Part shown: positions 8,611 through 18,248 of the stretch, piece after piece
How positions within the stretch are numbered: the stretch's first letter is position 1
Layout: the number at the start of each line of letters is the position of its first letter
NCBI RefSeq assembly: GCF_030269905.1
Contig: NZ_BSVC01000003.1
Coordinates: forward strand, 553,356-617,355
Length of the DNA stretch: 64,000 nt
Source: Pelosinus sp. IPA-1
GTDB lineage: Bacteria > Bacillota > Negativicutes > DSM-13327
Reading direction: 5' to 3'
The notes under the pieces: generated by a model
The model's input: only the letters and a program-made list of their open reading frames with translations
What the model was told of the DNA's origin: nothing
The model's database searches: none
Translations under genes and position numbers: made by a program

Positions 8611-9981
8611 ATGTCCGTAGTTAAAAAAAGAGAAACTTTTTCCTCAGGTTTAGCAGTATTTTTTGCAACCTTAGGCTCTGCAGTAGGTTTAGGGAATATA
8701 TGGAAATTTCCTTATCTGACAGGGCAGAATGGTGGCGGAGCTTTTTTATTGGTATATTTTTGCTGTATTTTATTTGTAGGTCTGCCAATCATGTTGAGTG
8801 AGTTCTATATTGGGCGTAAAACAAGAAAGAATGCAGTAGGTGCATTAGAACAGTTAAAACCTGGAACTTCCTGGAAAAATATTGGTCTTATGGGAGTAAG
8901 TGCAGCCTGTATTATTATGTTTTTTTATAGTTGTGTAGCAGGCTGGGTATATTTTTATTTGTTTAAAGCTATAGTTGGGGATTTTGTTGGTGTCACACTA
9001 GAGGTTGCCAAAGCCCAATTTGGTGCTGTGATTATGGGACCTTTATCGCCAATTATTTGGCAGTTCATTGTTTTAGCCGTAGTAGCTGGAATTTTGACCA
9101 TGGGTGTTAAACAAGGCATTGAAAAAATTACAAAGACATTAATGCCATTATTATTCGTTCTTATTGTTATTTGTGATATTCGTGCCTTAACATTGCCAGG
9201 AGCGGCTGAAGGCGTTAAGTTCTTATTTCATGTCGATTTTGGACAACTATCAGCTGCAGCTATTTTAGCGGCATTGGGTTTAGCCTTCTTTAAATTATCT
9301 CTTGGTATGGGTACTATGATGACTTATGGGAGTTACTTTACGGAAGATAATAATATGTTTACGACAGCATTAAAGGTAGCTCTGTCAGATACTTTAGTTT
9401 CTATGTTAGCAGGTCTCGCCATATTTCCAACAGTATTTTCCTTTGGTATGGAACCAACTGCTGGTCCTGGCCTATTATTTATGACCATTCCACTTGTATT
9501 CTCCCAAATGCCTTTAGGTAATATTTTATTAATTGCCTTTTTCTTCCTTACTGCGATAGCAGCTACAACGGCTATGTTATCGTTAGTGGAAGTGCCTATC
9601 GCTTATTTGTCTGAAGAAAGAGGTATGTCAAGAAAAAGTGCGGCAATTTTGACTGCAACTATTATGTTCGTAGTTGGTATTTTAGCTACTTTGTCAGTTG
9701 ATAAGGCTAGTGTACTTGGTCATATTACCTTCTTTGGCATGGGATTCTTTGATTTATTTGATTATATTTCATCTAATATTTTATTGCCGATCGGTGGATT
9801 GTTAATTGCTCTGATGATGGGATATTCGATAAAACGTGAGGAAGTAGTGACTGAGTTATCGAATAATGGCAAAATGAAGGTTGCGGCTTTGGTAAATGTA
9901 TACTTCTTTTTGATCCGCTATGTGACCCCATTATTGCTTATTGTAGTCTTCTTAAGCTCAATTGGAGTACTTAAATTCTAA
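8611..9981 (+). CDS. Sodium-dependent transporter, NSS/SNF family
   Basis: A 456-residue integral membrane protein with about 11-12 hydrophobic segments, related to LeuT-like sodium:amino acid symporters. The TM1 signature (ATLGSAVGLGNIWKFPY) carries the unwound-helix residues that bind Na+ and substrate, followed by the TGQNGGGAFLLVY segment typical of the family. The length suits the bacterial branch. The substrate is probably an amino acid or small amine but cannot be read from the sequence. ATG at 8611 follows GGTGGGAG. Monocistronic, with a strong terminator 8 bp after the stop. Confidence 0.9.
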   Translation: MSVVKKRETFSSGLAVFFATLGSAVGLGNIWKFPYLTGQNGGGAFLLVYFCCILFVGLPIMLSEFYIGRKTRKNAVGALEQLKPGTSWKNIGLMGVSAACIIMFFYSCVAGWVYFYLFKAIVGDFVGVTLEVAKAQFGAVIMGPLSPIIWQFIVLAVVAGILTMGVKQGIEKITKTLMPLLFVLIVICDIRALTLPGAAEGVKFLFHVDFGQLSAAAILAALGLAFFKLSLGMGTMMTYGSYFTEDNNMFTTALKVALSDTLVSMLAGLAIFPTVFSFGMEPTAGPGLLFMTIPLVFSQMPLGNILLIAFFFLTAIAATTAMLSLVEVPIAYLSEERGMSRKSAAILTATIMFVVGILATLSVDKASVLGHITFFGMGFFDLFDYISSNILLPIGGLLIALMMGYSIKREEVVTELSNNGKMKVAALVNVYFFLIRYVTPLLLIVVFLSSIGVLKF

Positions 9982-9989
9982 AATAAATA

Positions 9990-10024
9990 AATGCTGCTTC
10001 CGAATATATTCGGAAGCAGCATTT
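9990..10024 (+). terminator. Intrinsic terminator of the NSS transporter gene
   Basis: A nearly perfect stem AATGCTGCTTCCGAAT with its complement, then TTTTCTTTT. The ABC-F reading frame runs open through it, but the ribosome binding site puts the ABC-F start downstream at 10093. Confidence 0.85.
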
Positions 10025-10092
10025 TCTTTTGCATACTTGCCAGCATTGAGTATAATAGTTATAGTACAATTTTAGTTGTGAGAGGAAAGTTT

Positions 10093-11997
10093 ATGAATAT
10101 AGTATCAATTGAGAAGTTATCCAAAAGTTATGGCATGAAGAATTTATTTAGTAATGTTACTTTTGGAATTGACGAAAACGATAAAATTGGTTTAATTGGT
10201 GTAAATGGAACGGGAAAATCTACTTTTCTAAAAGTAATAGCAGGGTTAGAGGAAGCGGATGATGGCAAGGTGAGCCAAGGAAATCAGGTAGAGGTACAAT
10301 ATCTATCTCAGAATCCTGATTTTGATCCTTTAGATACGGTACTGGATCAGATATTTAAAGGCTATTCTCCAATTATGAAGCTACTAAGGGAGTATGAGCA
10401 GGTGTTATTGGCTGTTAATAATCAGCCTAATGAAGGTATAGAGAAGCGCTTGATAGCCTTAAGCCAGGAAATGGATGCTATGAATGGCTGGCAGTTAGAG
10501 AGTGAGGCAAAGAGTATTTTAACCCGGCTTGGTATTACCGATTTTACAGCCCAGGTAGGTACCTTATCTGGAGGTCAACGTAAACGGATTGCCTTAGCAA
10601 GTGCTTTAATTCATCCAGCAGATCTCTTGATATTGGATGAGCCTACCAATCATATTGATAATGATACTGTGGCTTGGCTTGAGGAGTATTTACACAAACG
10701 TAAGGGCGCTCTACTCATGATTACTCATGATCGTTATTTTCTAGATCGAGTAGTCAATCGAATTATTGAGCTGGATAAAGGTAATTTGTATAGTTATACT
10801 GGAAATTATAGCCTCTTTTTAGAACTTAAAATGCAGCGTGAAGCAGACCAAGAAGCCACCGAGAGTAAACGACAGAATTTACTGCGTAATGAGTTAGCTT
10901 GGATGCGTAGAGGGGCCAAAGCACGTACTACGAAACAAAAGGCAAGGATTGAACGCTTTGAAAAGTTGTCAGATGAAAAGGTAGATTTAAGCCAAGACAA
11001 AGTTGAGATCACAGCCGGCGCTAGTCGCTTAGGGCGAAAAATAATTGAATTATCCAATGTAACTAAAAATTTTGAAGAACGGACAGTCATTCAGGACTTT
11101 AGTTATATTGTGCTTCGAGACGACCGTATGGGGATTGTGGGACCTAATGGTAGTGGGAAATCTACTTTGCTAAATTTAATTACCCAGAGGATGGAACCTG
11201 ACAGTGGCGTGATTGAAATTGGCCAAACTGTAAAAATCGGCTATTTTTCCCAAGAGAACGGAGATATGGATGAGAATCTTAGGGTCATCGAATATATTAA
11301 AGAAGAAGCAAACTACCTGCCAGCGGCAGATGGCAGTGTCATTACAGCTTCTCAAATGTTAGAACGTTTTCTTTTTCCACCTGAATTACAATGGACACCG
11401 ATTCGTAAGTTATCTGGCGGAGAGAAACGTCGTTTATATTTGCTCCGCGTATTGATGGGAGCGCCCAATGTCCTGCTCCTTGATGAGCCTACCAATGACT
11501 TAGATATTCAGACATTGACAATTCTGGAAGATTATCTCGATGAATTTCCCGGGGCGGTTATTGTTGTGTCTCATGACCGCTATTTTTTAGATCGAGTCGT
11601 CGATAAATTATTTGCCTTTGAAGAGGGTGGATCGATTAAGCAGTACGTGGGAGGTTATTCGGACTATCAGGAAACCTTGGCATCTAAAGGGATTAGCGAA
11701 GGTAACAAAGAAAAAGAGACGGCCGCTCACCCGTCTCAAGTTGAAAAACCAAAAGAACGTTCTCGTAAATTTACATTTAAAGAACAAAAAGAATATGAAG
11801 AGATTGATGCCGTAATTGCCAGTATGGAAAAAGAGATCCAGATTGTTGGTACCCGTATTAATGGGGCAGGGAGTAACTTTGTCTTGCTGCAAGAGTTAAC
11901 AGACTTACAGCAAGAATTAGAACAAAAGTTAGCAGTACTTTTCGATCGCTGGACTTATTTGAATGAATTGGCTGAGGAAATCGAAAATAATAAATAA
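10093..11997 (+). CDS. ABC-F family ATP-binding protein (ribosome-associated type)
   Basis: A 634-residue protein with two ABC ATPase domains and no membrane segments. Domain 1 has Walker A GVNGTGKS, signature LSGGQRKR and Walker B LLILDEPTNHID. Domain 2 has GPNGSGKS, LSGGEKRR and VLLLDEPTNDLD. An interdomain linker of charged helices (about 240-320) and a C-terminal coiled coil after a basic stretch resemble Uup/YfmR-like ABC-F proteins, which act on stalled ribosomes. ATG at 10093 follows GAGAGGAAAG; an upstream in-frame ATG at 9991 lies in the preceding terminator. The TAA stop overlaps family A copy 5. Antibiotic resistance cannot be inferred from sequence alone. Confidence 0.9.
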   Translation: MNIVSIEKLSKSYGMKNLFSNVTFGIDENDKIGLIGVNGTGKSTFLKVIAGLEEADDGKVSQGNQVEVQYLSQNPDFDPLDTVLDQIFKGYSPIMKLLREYEQVLLAVNNQPNEGIEKRLIALSQEMDAMNGWQLESEAKSILTRLGITDFTAQVGTLSGGQRKRIALASALIHPADLLILDEPTNHIDNDTVAWLEEYLHKRKGALLMITHDRYFLDRVVNRIIELDKGNLYSYTGNYSLFLELKMQREADQEATESKRQNLLRNELAWMRRGAKARTTKQKARIERFEKLSDEKVDLSQDKVEITAGASRLGRKIIELSNVTKNFEERTVIQDFSYIVLRDDRMGIVGPNGSGKSTLLNLITQRMEPDSGVIEIGQTVKIGYFSQENGDMDENLRVIEYIKEEANYLPAADGSVITASQMLERFLFPPELQWTPIRKLSGGEKRRLYLLRVLMGAPNVLLLDEPTNDLDIQTLTILEDYLDEFPGAVIVVSHDRYFLDRVVDKLFAFEEGGSIKQYVGGYSDYQETLASKGISEGNKEKETAAHPSQVEKPKERSRKFTFKEQKEYEEIDAVIASMEKEIQIVGTRINGAGSNFVLLQELTDLQQELEQKLAVLFDRWTYLNELAEEIENNK

Positions 11998-12123
11998 AGA
12001 AGACTAAGATTCAGACGGAGTTTTAACTCCATCTGAATCTTAGCCCTTTTTATCCAGGGACTTAGCCGCTCTTAACTCCTACTTATGAAGATGGAGTCTT
12101 AGAACGGTTTAGTCATCGGATAA
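11995..12123 (+). repeat. Family A repeat, copy 5 (short form)
   Basis: Clean short form: both hairpins are well matched and there is no central module. The ABC-F stop codon is its first TAA. It lies between the convergent ABC-F and recQ genes and could act as a two-way terminator. Confidence 0.88.
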
Positions 12124-12133
12124 TTGTTTTGTT

Positions 12134-14263
12134 TTACTTTATAGCATTATATTTACAGAGTACTGCTTTTATGGCAGCATAGTCAATTTCTTCTGGCAGA
12201 GCATCTTTAAGGGGTTTTAATTTTTCAGCACCTAATTCTGCTATTTTACTAAGAATTAGATTTTCATATTGAGGTGGGATGAGAGCATCCCAATTTACGA
12301 TATGTCCTTCTTGATAGCAGCGTACGAGATGATCTTGTACTGTAAGAGATTTTAGGCCACGAATTTGACTGATTTCATCTAGTGAACGACCACTTTGATA
12401 AAGTTCTAGGCTAACTACATGACTCGGATGCTCTTGGCTCTTGCTAGCGCTCTGTTTCGTTTCAGTAGGTAAAACGCTTGGTTTTATGCTATTCATAGCT
12501 GCATATTGTTGCATGACTTCCAAAAATTCATCACCATAACGTTTGCGTTTGCTTTCTCCCACCCCTTTGATTGTCAGCAGGGCCTCATACGTTGTTGGAC
12601 AATACTCGCTCATTTCCTTTAGGGTGCTATCAGCGAATACTAGATAAGGTGGTATTTGCTCTCTATCAGCAATTTGTTTTCTTAGGCTGCGTAATAAGTC
12701 AAAGAGGGAATTATCGGTTGTAATCTTTTTAGCACGGGTTGGCACCTTCTGCCATACCTTTGTTTGGTTTTTTAATACAGCAATGCCTTTAGGTGCTAGT
12801 TTTACTACAGGATATTCACTATCCGTTAATGCTAAGTAATCGGTAGCGATTAAACGGTTAATCGCGTCGCGAATTTCTGGTAGGGTATAGTTCTTCAATA
12901 GTCCATAAGTAGATAAACTATCAAAACCTAGTTGCAGAACTTTTTTATCTTTAGAACCTTTTAAAACACTTGCAATTATGGTTGTGCCATAGCGTTCTTT
13001 AACCCGCATGACACAAGAAAAAATCTTTTGTGCATCTAAAGTGATATCTGTAAGCTCATTATCATCATTGCAGTTACTGCAATTGGCACATTCTGCTGTA
13101 GTATTTGACTCGCCAAAGTAGTTTAAAATAAATTTTCTTAGGCATTCGGGGGTATGACAATAATCTACCATCGTTTGCAATTTGTTTAGTTCATTTGTTT
13201 TGCGTTCCGTATCGAAAGTGGTTTGCTCAATTAGGTATCTTTGTAATAATGGATCTTGGGCACCGAATAAAAGAATACATTCACTAGGCTCTCCATCTCG
13301 TCCTGCACGACCAGCTTCTTGATAATAAGCTTCCATGTTTTTGGGCATATTGTAATGTATAACATAACGCACATTGGACTTATCAATTCCCATACCAAAA
13401 GCATTGGTTGCGACCATAATACTAATATTGTCATAAATGAAGTCTTCCTGAAAACGTTGTCGTTCGTTATCAGGGAGTCCAGCATGATATTTTCCCACAG
13501 AATAACCTTTTTTGTGTAATTGGCTATAAAGATTATCTACTTCTTTACGGGTAGCGGCATAAATAATTCCTGACTGGTCTTTGTTAGTGTTAATATAGTT
13601 TAAGGTGAAGTCCGTTTTATTTTCCCCACGTATGACGGTAAAAGATAAATTCTCACGGTCAAAGCCTGTCATATAAATATCAGGTTTTTGTAAAGTCAAT
13701 AAGCTTTTGATATCTTGGGTTACATCGGTAGTAGCAGTTGCTGTAAAGGCGCCAATAATGGGACGCTTAGGCAAAGAACGAATAAAGGAACCGACAGCCC
13801 GATAACTAGGGCGAAAATCATGTCCCCATTGTGAGACACAGTGGGCTTCGTCAATGGCTAATAAGGATATCGTCAGAGATTTAATAGCAGCCTGAAAACT
13901 TTCAGCTTCTAGGCGTTCTGGAGCAATATAGATAATTTTGTAGCGACCACATTTTGCATTATAAATACGCTCACTGACAACGGAAGCACTAAGAGAACTA
14001 TTAATAAATGTGGCAGGAATACCTACGCTGTTTAAGGCGTCTACTTGGTCTTTCATGAGGGAGATTAAGGGTGATACAACTAAGGTGGTGCCTGGTAATA
14101 ATAAGGCAGGGATTTGAAAACACAGAGATTTACCCGCTCCTGTAGGCATAATAGCTAAGGTATCTTTCTTTTGTAAGAGACTGGTGATTATTTTTTCTTG
14201 TCCGGGGCGGAAGGTGGTATAACCATAGTGTTGTTTTAATATTTTTAGGGCGGCATCTAACAT
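12134..14263 (-). CDS. recQ: ATP-dependent DNA helicase RecQ
   Basis: A 3'-5' DNA helicase of recombinational repair, 709 residues. Helicase motifs include GAGKS at 42-46, DEAH in LLAIDEAHCVSQWGHDFR, and QEAGRAGRDG. The RQC zinc site shows CLRKFILNYFGE...CANCSNC. An HRDC domain follows (RKQIADREQIPPYLVFADSTL), and the C-terminal winged-helix extension (YQSGRSLDEISQIRGL) is of the kind seen in RecQ and YpbB proteins. The start at 14263 is chosen for the CAGGAG ribosome binding site 7 bp upstream; an in-frame ATG at 14374 would add 37 residues unlike the family. Confidence 0.93.
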   Translation of the reverse strand: MLDAALKILKQHYGYTTFRPGQEKIITSLLQKKDTLAIMPTGAGKSLCFQIPALLLPGTTLVVSPLISLMKDQVDALNSVGIPATFINSSLSASVVSERIYNAKCGRYKIIYIAPERLEAESFQAAIKSLTISLLAIDEAHCVSQWGHDFRPSYRAVGSFIRSLPKRPIIGAFTATATTDVTQDIKSLLTLQKPDIYMTGFDRENLSFTVIRGENKTDFTLNYINTNKDQSGIIYAATRKEVDNLYSQLHKKGYSVGKYHAGLPDNERQRFQEDFIYDNISIMVATNAFGMGIDKSNVRYVIHYNMPKNMEAYYQEAGRAGRDGEPSECILLFGAQDPLLQRYLIEQTTFDTERKTNELNKLQTMVDYCHTPECLRKFILNYFGESNTTAECANCSNCNDDNELTDITLDAQKIFSCVMRVKERYGTTIIASVLKGSKDKKVLQLGFDSLSTYGLLKNYTLPEIRDAINRLIATDYLALTDSEYPVVKLAPKGIAVLKNQTKVWQKVPTRAKKITTDNSLFDLLRSLRKQIADREQIPPYLVFADSTLKEMSEYCPTTYEALLTIKGVGESKRKRYGDEFLEVMQQYAAMNSIKPSVLPTETKQSASKSQEHPSHVVSLELYQSGRSLDEISQIRGLKSLTVQDHLVRCYQEGHIVNWDALIPPQYENLILSKIAELGAEKLKPLKDALPEEIDYAAIKAVLCKYNAIK

Positions 14264-14508
14264 ATATTTTCTCCTGAAGTTTATTTTTAATAGAAAGTAT
14301 GAAATAGCTGCTAAGAGATTGCTACTTTCATTAAGTAAAAATCTTAGCATGACTATTTCATTAGAATATATCATAATATAGTATTTAATTCGGCTTTTAA
14401 TAAGGGGATTCCTGTCGATATAACACTTGCTTTTTGCAGATTGCCATTATATTTTTTCCAGTAATCATGTATAATGTAAAATAGAGTTTCGTTTTAGGAG
14501 GGATTACC

Positions 14509-15264
14509 ATTAAGTTTCAACAACTTACTCTTGAGGATAAGCCGCTATTTGATAGGTTCTTTAAGGAGCGGCGGTATGAAAATGCCCATTATAATTTCAC
14601 TAATTTATTTATGTGGCGCAAAGCCTACAATATAAAGTGGACAGTTGAAGGCAAATTTTTATGCGTAAAAGCCTGTTGGGAAGGGGAAACATTTTTTTTA
14701 CCTCCATTTGGCCCAGAAGAAGGCTTAGCAGATGTAGTAGAAATAATGCTAGAACATGCTAAGGAAGAGAATTTTCCCTTTGCGTTTCAGGGAGTAGAAG
14801 GCTACATGGTTGAGTGGCTAGAAAAGATAAAACCTGGTTATTTTAGCTGTAAGCCGGAACGGGATAATTATGATTACGTCTATTTGGCAAAAGATCTAAT
14901 TGAGCTAAAAGGGCGCAAATTTCATACTAAGAAAAATCATGTAAATAGTTTCAGAAAGACGTACAGTAACTATCAGTATGTCCCAATGACAGCTGACATG
15001 ACGCAGCAGTGTATTGACTTTATGGCGGCATTTACTTATGGTGAAATGAATAACAATGATACTGCAGTGATTCATGTAGAAAAGGGCCGCAAAGAGTTTA
15101 AGGGTGTTTATGGGGTTATTAATCAAGAGTTTTGTGCTCACAACTACCAAGAGGCTCTTTACATTAACCGAGAAGAAGACATGGGAATTGAAGGCCTGAG
15201 AAAAGCGAAAGAATCCTACCATCCTGTTAAAATGGTAGAAAAATATATTGTAAAAGTTAAATAA
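14509..15264 (+). CDS. DUF2156 (phosphatidylglycerol lysyltransferase-like) protein with apparent ATT start
   Basis: A 251-residue GNAT-fold protein of the DUF2156 family, related to the C-terminal domain of phosphatidylglycerol lysyltransferases; the substrate is unknown. Homology-like sequence (IKFQQLTLEDKPLFDRFFKE, then NFTNLFMWRKAY) begins well before the first ATG at 14611. The frame is closed by TAG at 14482, and between them only ATT at 14509 lies correctly behind a perfect AGGAGG (14497-14502). The gene therefore seems to start at ATT, as infC does, or its ATG has mutated. Starting at 14611 would lose 34 family residues. Followed by a clear terminator. Confidence 0.75.
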   Translation: MKFQQLTLEDKPLFDRFFKERRYENAHYNFTNLFMWRKAYNIKWTVEGKFLCVKACWEGETFFLPPFGPEEGLADVVEIMLEHAKEENFPFAFQGVEGYMVEWLEKIKPGYFSCKPERDNYDYVYLAKDLIELKGRKFHTKKNHVNSFRKTYSNYQYVPMTADMTQQCIDFMAAFTYGEMNNNDTAVIHVEKGRKEFKGVYGVINQEFCAHNYQEALYINREEDMGIEGLRKAKESYHPVKMVEKYIVKVK

Positions 15265-15265
15265 T

Positions 15266-15306
15266 AAAAACCGTTACATAAATTATTTTTATGTAACGGT
15301 TTTTTG
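15266..15306 (+). terminator. Intrinsic terminator after the DUF2156 gene
   Basis: The stem AAAACCGTTACATAAA with its complement across a short T-rich loop, then TTTTTT. Confidence 0.88.
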
Positions 15307-15440
15307 TATAGGGGTGGCGCTTTTTTCGTAGTATAAGAATAAAGCATCGGTTACCATCTAAAAATATATAGATTGAAAAGCAGGAAAATTACAATATTTT
15401 ATAAAAGTATGTAGTAAAGAAAAAAATAAGGGGTGCAGAA

Positions 15441-16706
15441 ATGAAAAAAGTACAATTGGCATATGGTAAAGGCAGTATTAGCATTGAGGTTCCTCAAAGA
15501 GCTGTAGTCGTTGAACCCCAGCATTTAGAAAGCTTAAAAGATGAGAAGGCAGCCGTAATCGCGGCACTGCGCCAACCAGTAGGTACTCCTCCCTTAAAAG
15601 AAATGGTGAAAGCCACTGATCGGGTAGCAATTGTAATTTCTGATATTACAAGACCAACTCCTAATCATAAATTAGTACCTTGGTTGATTGAAGAATTATC
15701 TCATGTCCCCAAGGAGAACTTTGTGGTCATTAATGGATTAGGGAGTCATCGGCATAATACAAGAGAAGAATTGATTAGCATGTTAGGTCAAGAAGTGGTA
15801 GACACTATTCAGGTTATTAACCATGAAGCCTTTGATGATGAACAGTTAGTACATGTTGGTCGTAATAGTTATGGTTCTGAAGTGTATTTAAATAAAACCT
15901 ATGTAGAAGCTGATTTTAAAATTGTAACTGGATTTATTGAACCTCATTTCTTTGCAGGATTTTCTGGAGGTCCAAAAGGTATAAATCCAGGAATTGTCGG
16001 TATAAAAACCATTCAAGACTTTCATAATGCCGAGATGATTGGGAACCCTAAGAGTACATGGGGCGTGATTGAGGGAAATGGCGTGCAAGATGCAGCTACG
16101 CAAAACTGCTTGATGGCAAAACCTCAGTTTATGCTGAATGTTACTTTGAATGGGGATAAAGAAATCACTAATGTATTTGCAGGTGATGTTATTGAGGCCC
16201 ATCGTGTAGGCTGCGCTTTTGTAAAGACTCATTCTATGGTGGCTGTTGATAACGCCTTTGACATTGTCATTACGACGAATGCTGGTTATCCTTTGGACCA
16301 GAACCTTTATCAAACTGTAAAAGGGATGAGCGCAGGGGCCCAAATCGTAAAAGAGGGCGGCAGTATTATTAGTGTTGCAGAATGTTCTGATGGACTTCCT
16401 AGTCATGGTAATTTTGGTCCTATCTTAAAGATGCGTAATACGCCTCAGGACTTATTAGATATGATCAATGATTCTTCTTTTTCTATGTTTGACCAATGGG
16501 AGGCGCAAGCATTAGCTATGATACAAGTGAAAGCGGATTGTTACTTGTATTCCTCCCTTGACAAGGAGACCGTAGTGGATTGCATGCTGCATCCAGTCGA
16601 AAACATAGAAAAGACATTAGCCGAGTTGATAAAAAAATACGGGCCAGATGCGAGTATTGCCGTATTACCCTTAGGACCACTAGTCGTTCCCTATGTGGTT
16701 AAATAA
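15441..16706 (+). CDS. LarA-family (nickel-dependent lactate/hydroxyacid racemase-like) protein
   Basis: A 421-residue protein of the LarA/DUF2088 family, whose studied members racemise or epimerise 2-hydroxyacids with a nickel pincer nucleotide cofactor. Recognisable parts are VISDITRPTPNHKLVPWLIEEL, the GSHRHNTREE histidine segment, the HFFAGFSGGPKGINPGI loop and a C-terminal domain. No larB, larC or larE cofactor gene is in the window, so cofactor would come from elsewhere, and the substrate may be lactate, malate or another hydroxyacid. Start ATG follows GGGGTG. Monocistronic, with a family C palindrome downstream. Confidence 0.82.
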   Translation: MKKVQLAYGKGSISIEVPQRAVVVEPQHLESLKDEKAAVIAALRQPVGTPPLKEMVKATDRVAIVISDITRPTPNHKLVPWLIEELSHVPKENFVVINGLGSHRHNTREELISMLGQEVVDTIQVINHEAFDDEQLVHVGRNSYGSEVYLNKTYVEADFKIVTGFIEPHFFAGFSGGPKGINPGIVGIKTIQDFHNAEMIGNPKSTWGVIEGNGVQDAATQNCLMAKPQFMLNVTLNGDKEITNVFAGDVIEAHRVGCAFVKTHSMVAVDNAFDIVITTNAGYPLDQNLYQTVKGMSAGAQIVKEGGSIISVAECSDGLPSHGNFGPILKMRNTPQDLLDMINDSSFSMFDQWEAQALAMIQVKADCYLYSSLDKETVVDCMLHPVENIEKTLAELIKKYGPDASIAVLPLGPLVVPYVVK

Positions 16707-16733
16707 AAGATAGTATAAGGTTTTGGAGAACGG

Positions 16734-16811
16734 TTGAACCACAGAGGCACAGAGGACACAAAGAGCAGAGTGAGATATGCTTTCGTGTCCTCTGTGCCTT
16801 TGTGGTTTATT
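16734..16811. repeat. Family C inverted repeat, copy 2
   Basis: Arms TTGAACCACAGAGGCACAG and the matching GTGCCTTTGTGGTTTA, plus inner GAGGACAC / GTGTCCTC. It is the best-matched member of the TGAACCAC family here. Sits between the LarA-family gene and the SpoIID-like gene and may stop transcription. Confidence 0.75.
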
Positions 16812-16854
16812 TTTAAAAAATTTAACAATATTCCTATATCTGATCAACAGGGGT

Positions 16855-16883
16855 ATAGTGTCATAAGTATTGTTTCATACTAT
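16855..16883 (+). promoter_or_regulatory. Possible SigE-type sporulation promoter for the SpoIID-like gene
   Basis: ATA (16855-16857), an 18-bp spacer, and CATACTAT (16876-16883) resemble the SigE -35 and -10 elements (ATA, 16-18 bp, CATACAnT). The predicted leader would be only about 10 nt, which weakens the call. Confidence 0.3.
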
Positions 16884-16899
16884 GACTGAGGTGGAGTGA

Positions 16900-17898
16900 A
16901 TGAAAAATAAACATAAATTGAAGCAGTTATTTTTAGCCATTGGAGTGTTAATCCTATTAGCAGGAGGGTGTTCTTTTTTGCCTTCACCAGCTCCTAAACC
17001 TGCACCAGAAGTTCCGGCGCCTAGCCCAGTTGAGCCAATACCAGGAGTAGAGCTTTTAAATGTTAACAATTATAAAAATGAACCTACCATTACAGTATGG
17101 ATTGCAGATAAAGGTTCTGTAGAAAGTATGATGTTAGAAAAATACTTGGAAGGGGTTGTTGCGAAGGAAATGCTGCCTGATTGGCCGATAGAAGCATTAG
17201 CCGCGCAAGCCATTACCTCAAGAACGCTAACCCTTCATGCCATTGAAGCAGGCACAATTAAACGCTTGCACCATGCTGATGTTAGCACCTCAAAGGAAGA
17301 GTTACAAGCTTATGCACCTGAGCTAGTTAATGAAAATGTCAAAGAAGCAGTGCGTCGTACTCGTGGACAGGTATTGGTATATGCCGGTGGTTTAATAAAT
17401 GCCATTTATAGCTCCTGTAATGGACAAATTGCCGCTACGAAGGAAGAGAGTTTCCCGAAGGAGATTCCGACGCCTACGCCCTATTTTCAGCCCGTGACTG
17501 ATCAGTGTTTTCAATACGCACCCGAGAAAGAAAAAAACTGGGAAGTTAAGATACCTGGTAATGAAGTAGCAGCTGCCATAGGTTACCATGGCAATCCAGC
17601 AGATATTAGAATCTTAGAAAAAGGACCTTCAGGTCGTATCCTGACCATAGGCGCAGGGAACCAAAAAATATTTGGTGCTGAATTTAGAAAGGCAGTGGGT
17701 TATGATCGGCTACGATCCACATTAATTACAGAAATGAATTATGATGGCCAAAATTTTGTGTTTAAGGGCATGGGCTGGGGTAATGGTGTAGGGCTGTGTC
17801 AGTGGGGGGCCTATACTTACGCACAGCAAGGGAAAACAGCAGAGGATATTGTAAAAGCCTATTATGTCGGAGTGGATGTAATAAAATTGTGGCAATAA
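16900..17898 (+). CDS. SpoIID/LytB-domain lipoprotein 1
   Basis: A 332-residue SpoIID-family protein. Family members are lytic transglycosylases that cut denuded peptidoglycan strands; SpoIID drives engulfment together with SpoIIP. The N-terminus is a lipoprotein signal ending LLAGGC (Cys24), followed by a Pro-rich linker. The conserved LEKYLEGVVAKEM motif holds the likely catalytic Glu90, and EALAAQAITSRTL and WGNGVGLCQWGA close the domain. Start ATG follows GGTGGAG. Lipid anchoring differs from the membrane helix of Bacillus SpoIID, so it may be a relative and not SpoIID itself. A paralogue lies at 53650. Confidence 0.85.
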   Translation: MKNKHKLKQLFLAIGVLILLAGGCSFLPSPAPKPAPEVPAPSPVEPIPGVELLNVNNYKNEPTITVWIADKGSVESMMLEKYLEGVVAKEMLPDWPIEALAAQAITSRTLTLHAIEAGTIKRLHHADVSTSKEELQAYAPELVNENVKEAVRRTRGQVLVYAGGLINAIYSSCNGQIAATKEESFPKEIPTPTPYFQPVTDQCFQYAPEKEKNWEVKIPGNEVAAAIGYHGNPADIRILEKGPSGRILTIGAGNQKIFGAEFRKAVGYDRLRSTLITEMNYDGQNFVFKGMGWGNGVGLCQWGAYTYAQQGKTAEDIVKAYYVGVDVIKLWQ

Positions 17899-18248
17899 GA
17901 AGCAGATTTAAAGTAATTTTTTAAAACTGAATGTATATACTAATAGTGGAGAGGCAGTCATATGGCACCTCATCCATATAGGCGCCGCAGTTCCTTTTTT
18001 AAAGGGAGTGCGGCGCTACGGCATTTTACAAGGTAGGTTAGCTAATAAACAGGTTCAACAGATTTATTAACTATTAATTTTCGACTAGAAGGATTTAGGG
18101 AAAGTGATATTTTTAGAGAAAAGGATTGGTTAAATTGTAAATCTTTAGCAGGAATTAACATGTTCTTATTGAACTTATATAGATACATATTATCGGATGC
18201 TGAAACGCCAGATAAAAGAAGGTCCGGCACAAAAGGGAGATGGCAACA
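17899..18248. other. 350-bp intergenic region with a GC-rich hairpin
   Basis: Contains a strong hairpin, GCGCCGCA (17982-17989) with TGCGGCGC (18009-18016) plus inner CCTTT/AAAGG, but no T-run follows, so it is not a normal terminator. A 24-codon ATG frame (17961-18035) overlaps it behind a weak ribosome binding site. The AT-rich remainder shows no convincing gene. Confidence 0.4.

Noticed and set aside
9991-10092. N-terminal extension of the ABC-F protein
   Set aside because: The extension would translate the preceding terminator hairpin and is unlike the family; ATG 10093 has a ribosome binding site.
18042-18230. 62-residue minus-strand frame before the chemoreceptor-like gene
   Set aside because: No ribosome binding site and no recognisable composition; treated as chance in AT-rich spacer.
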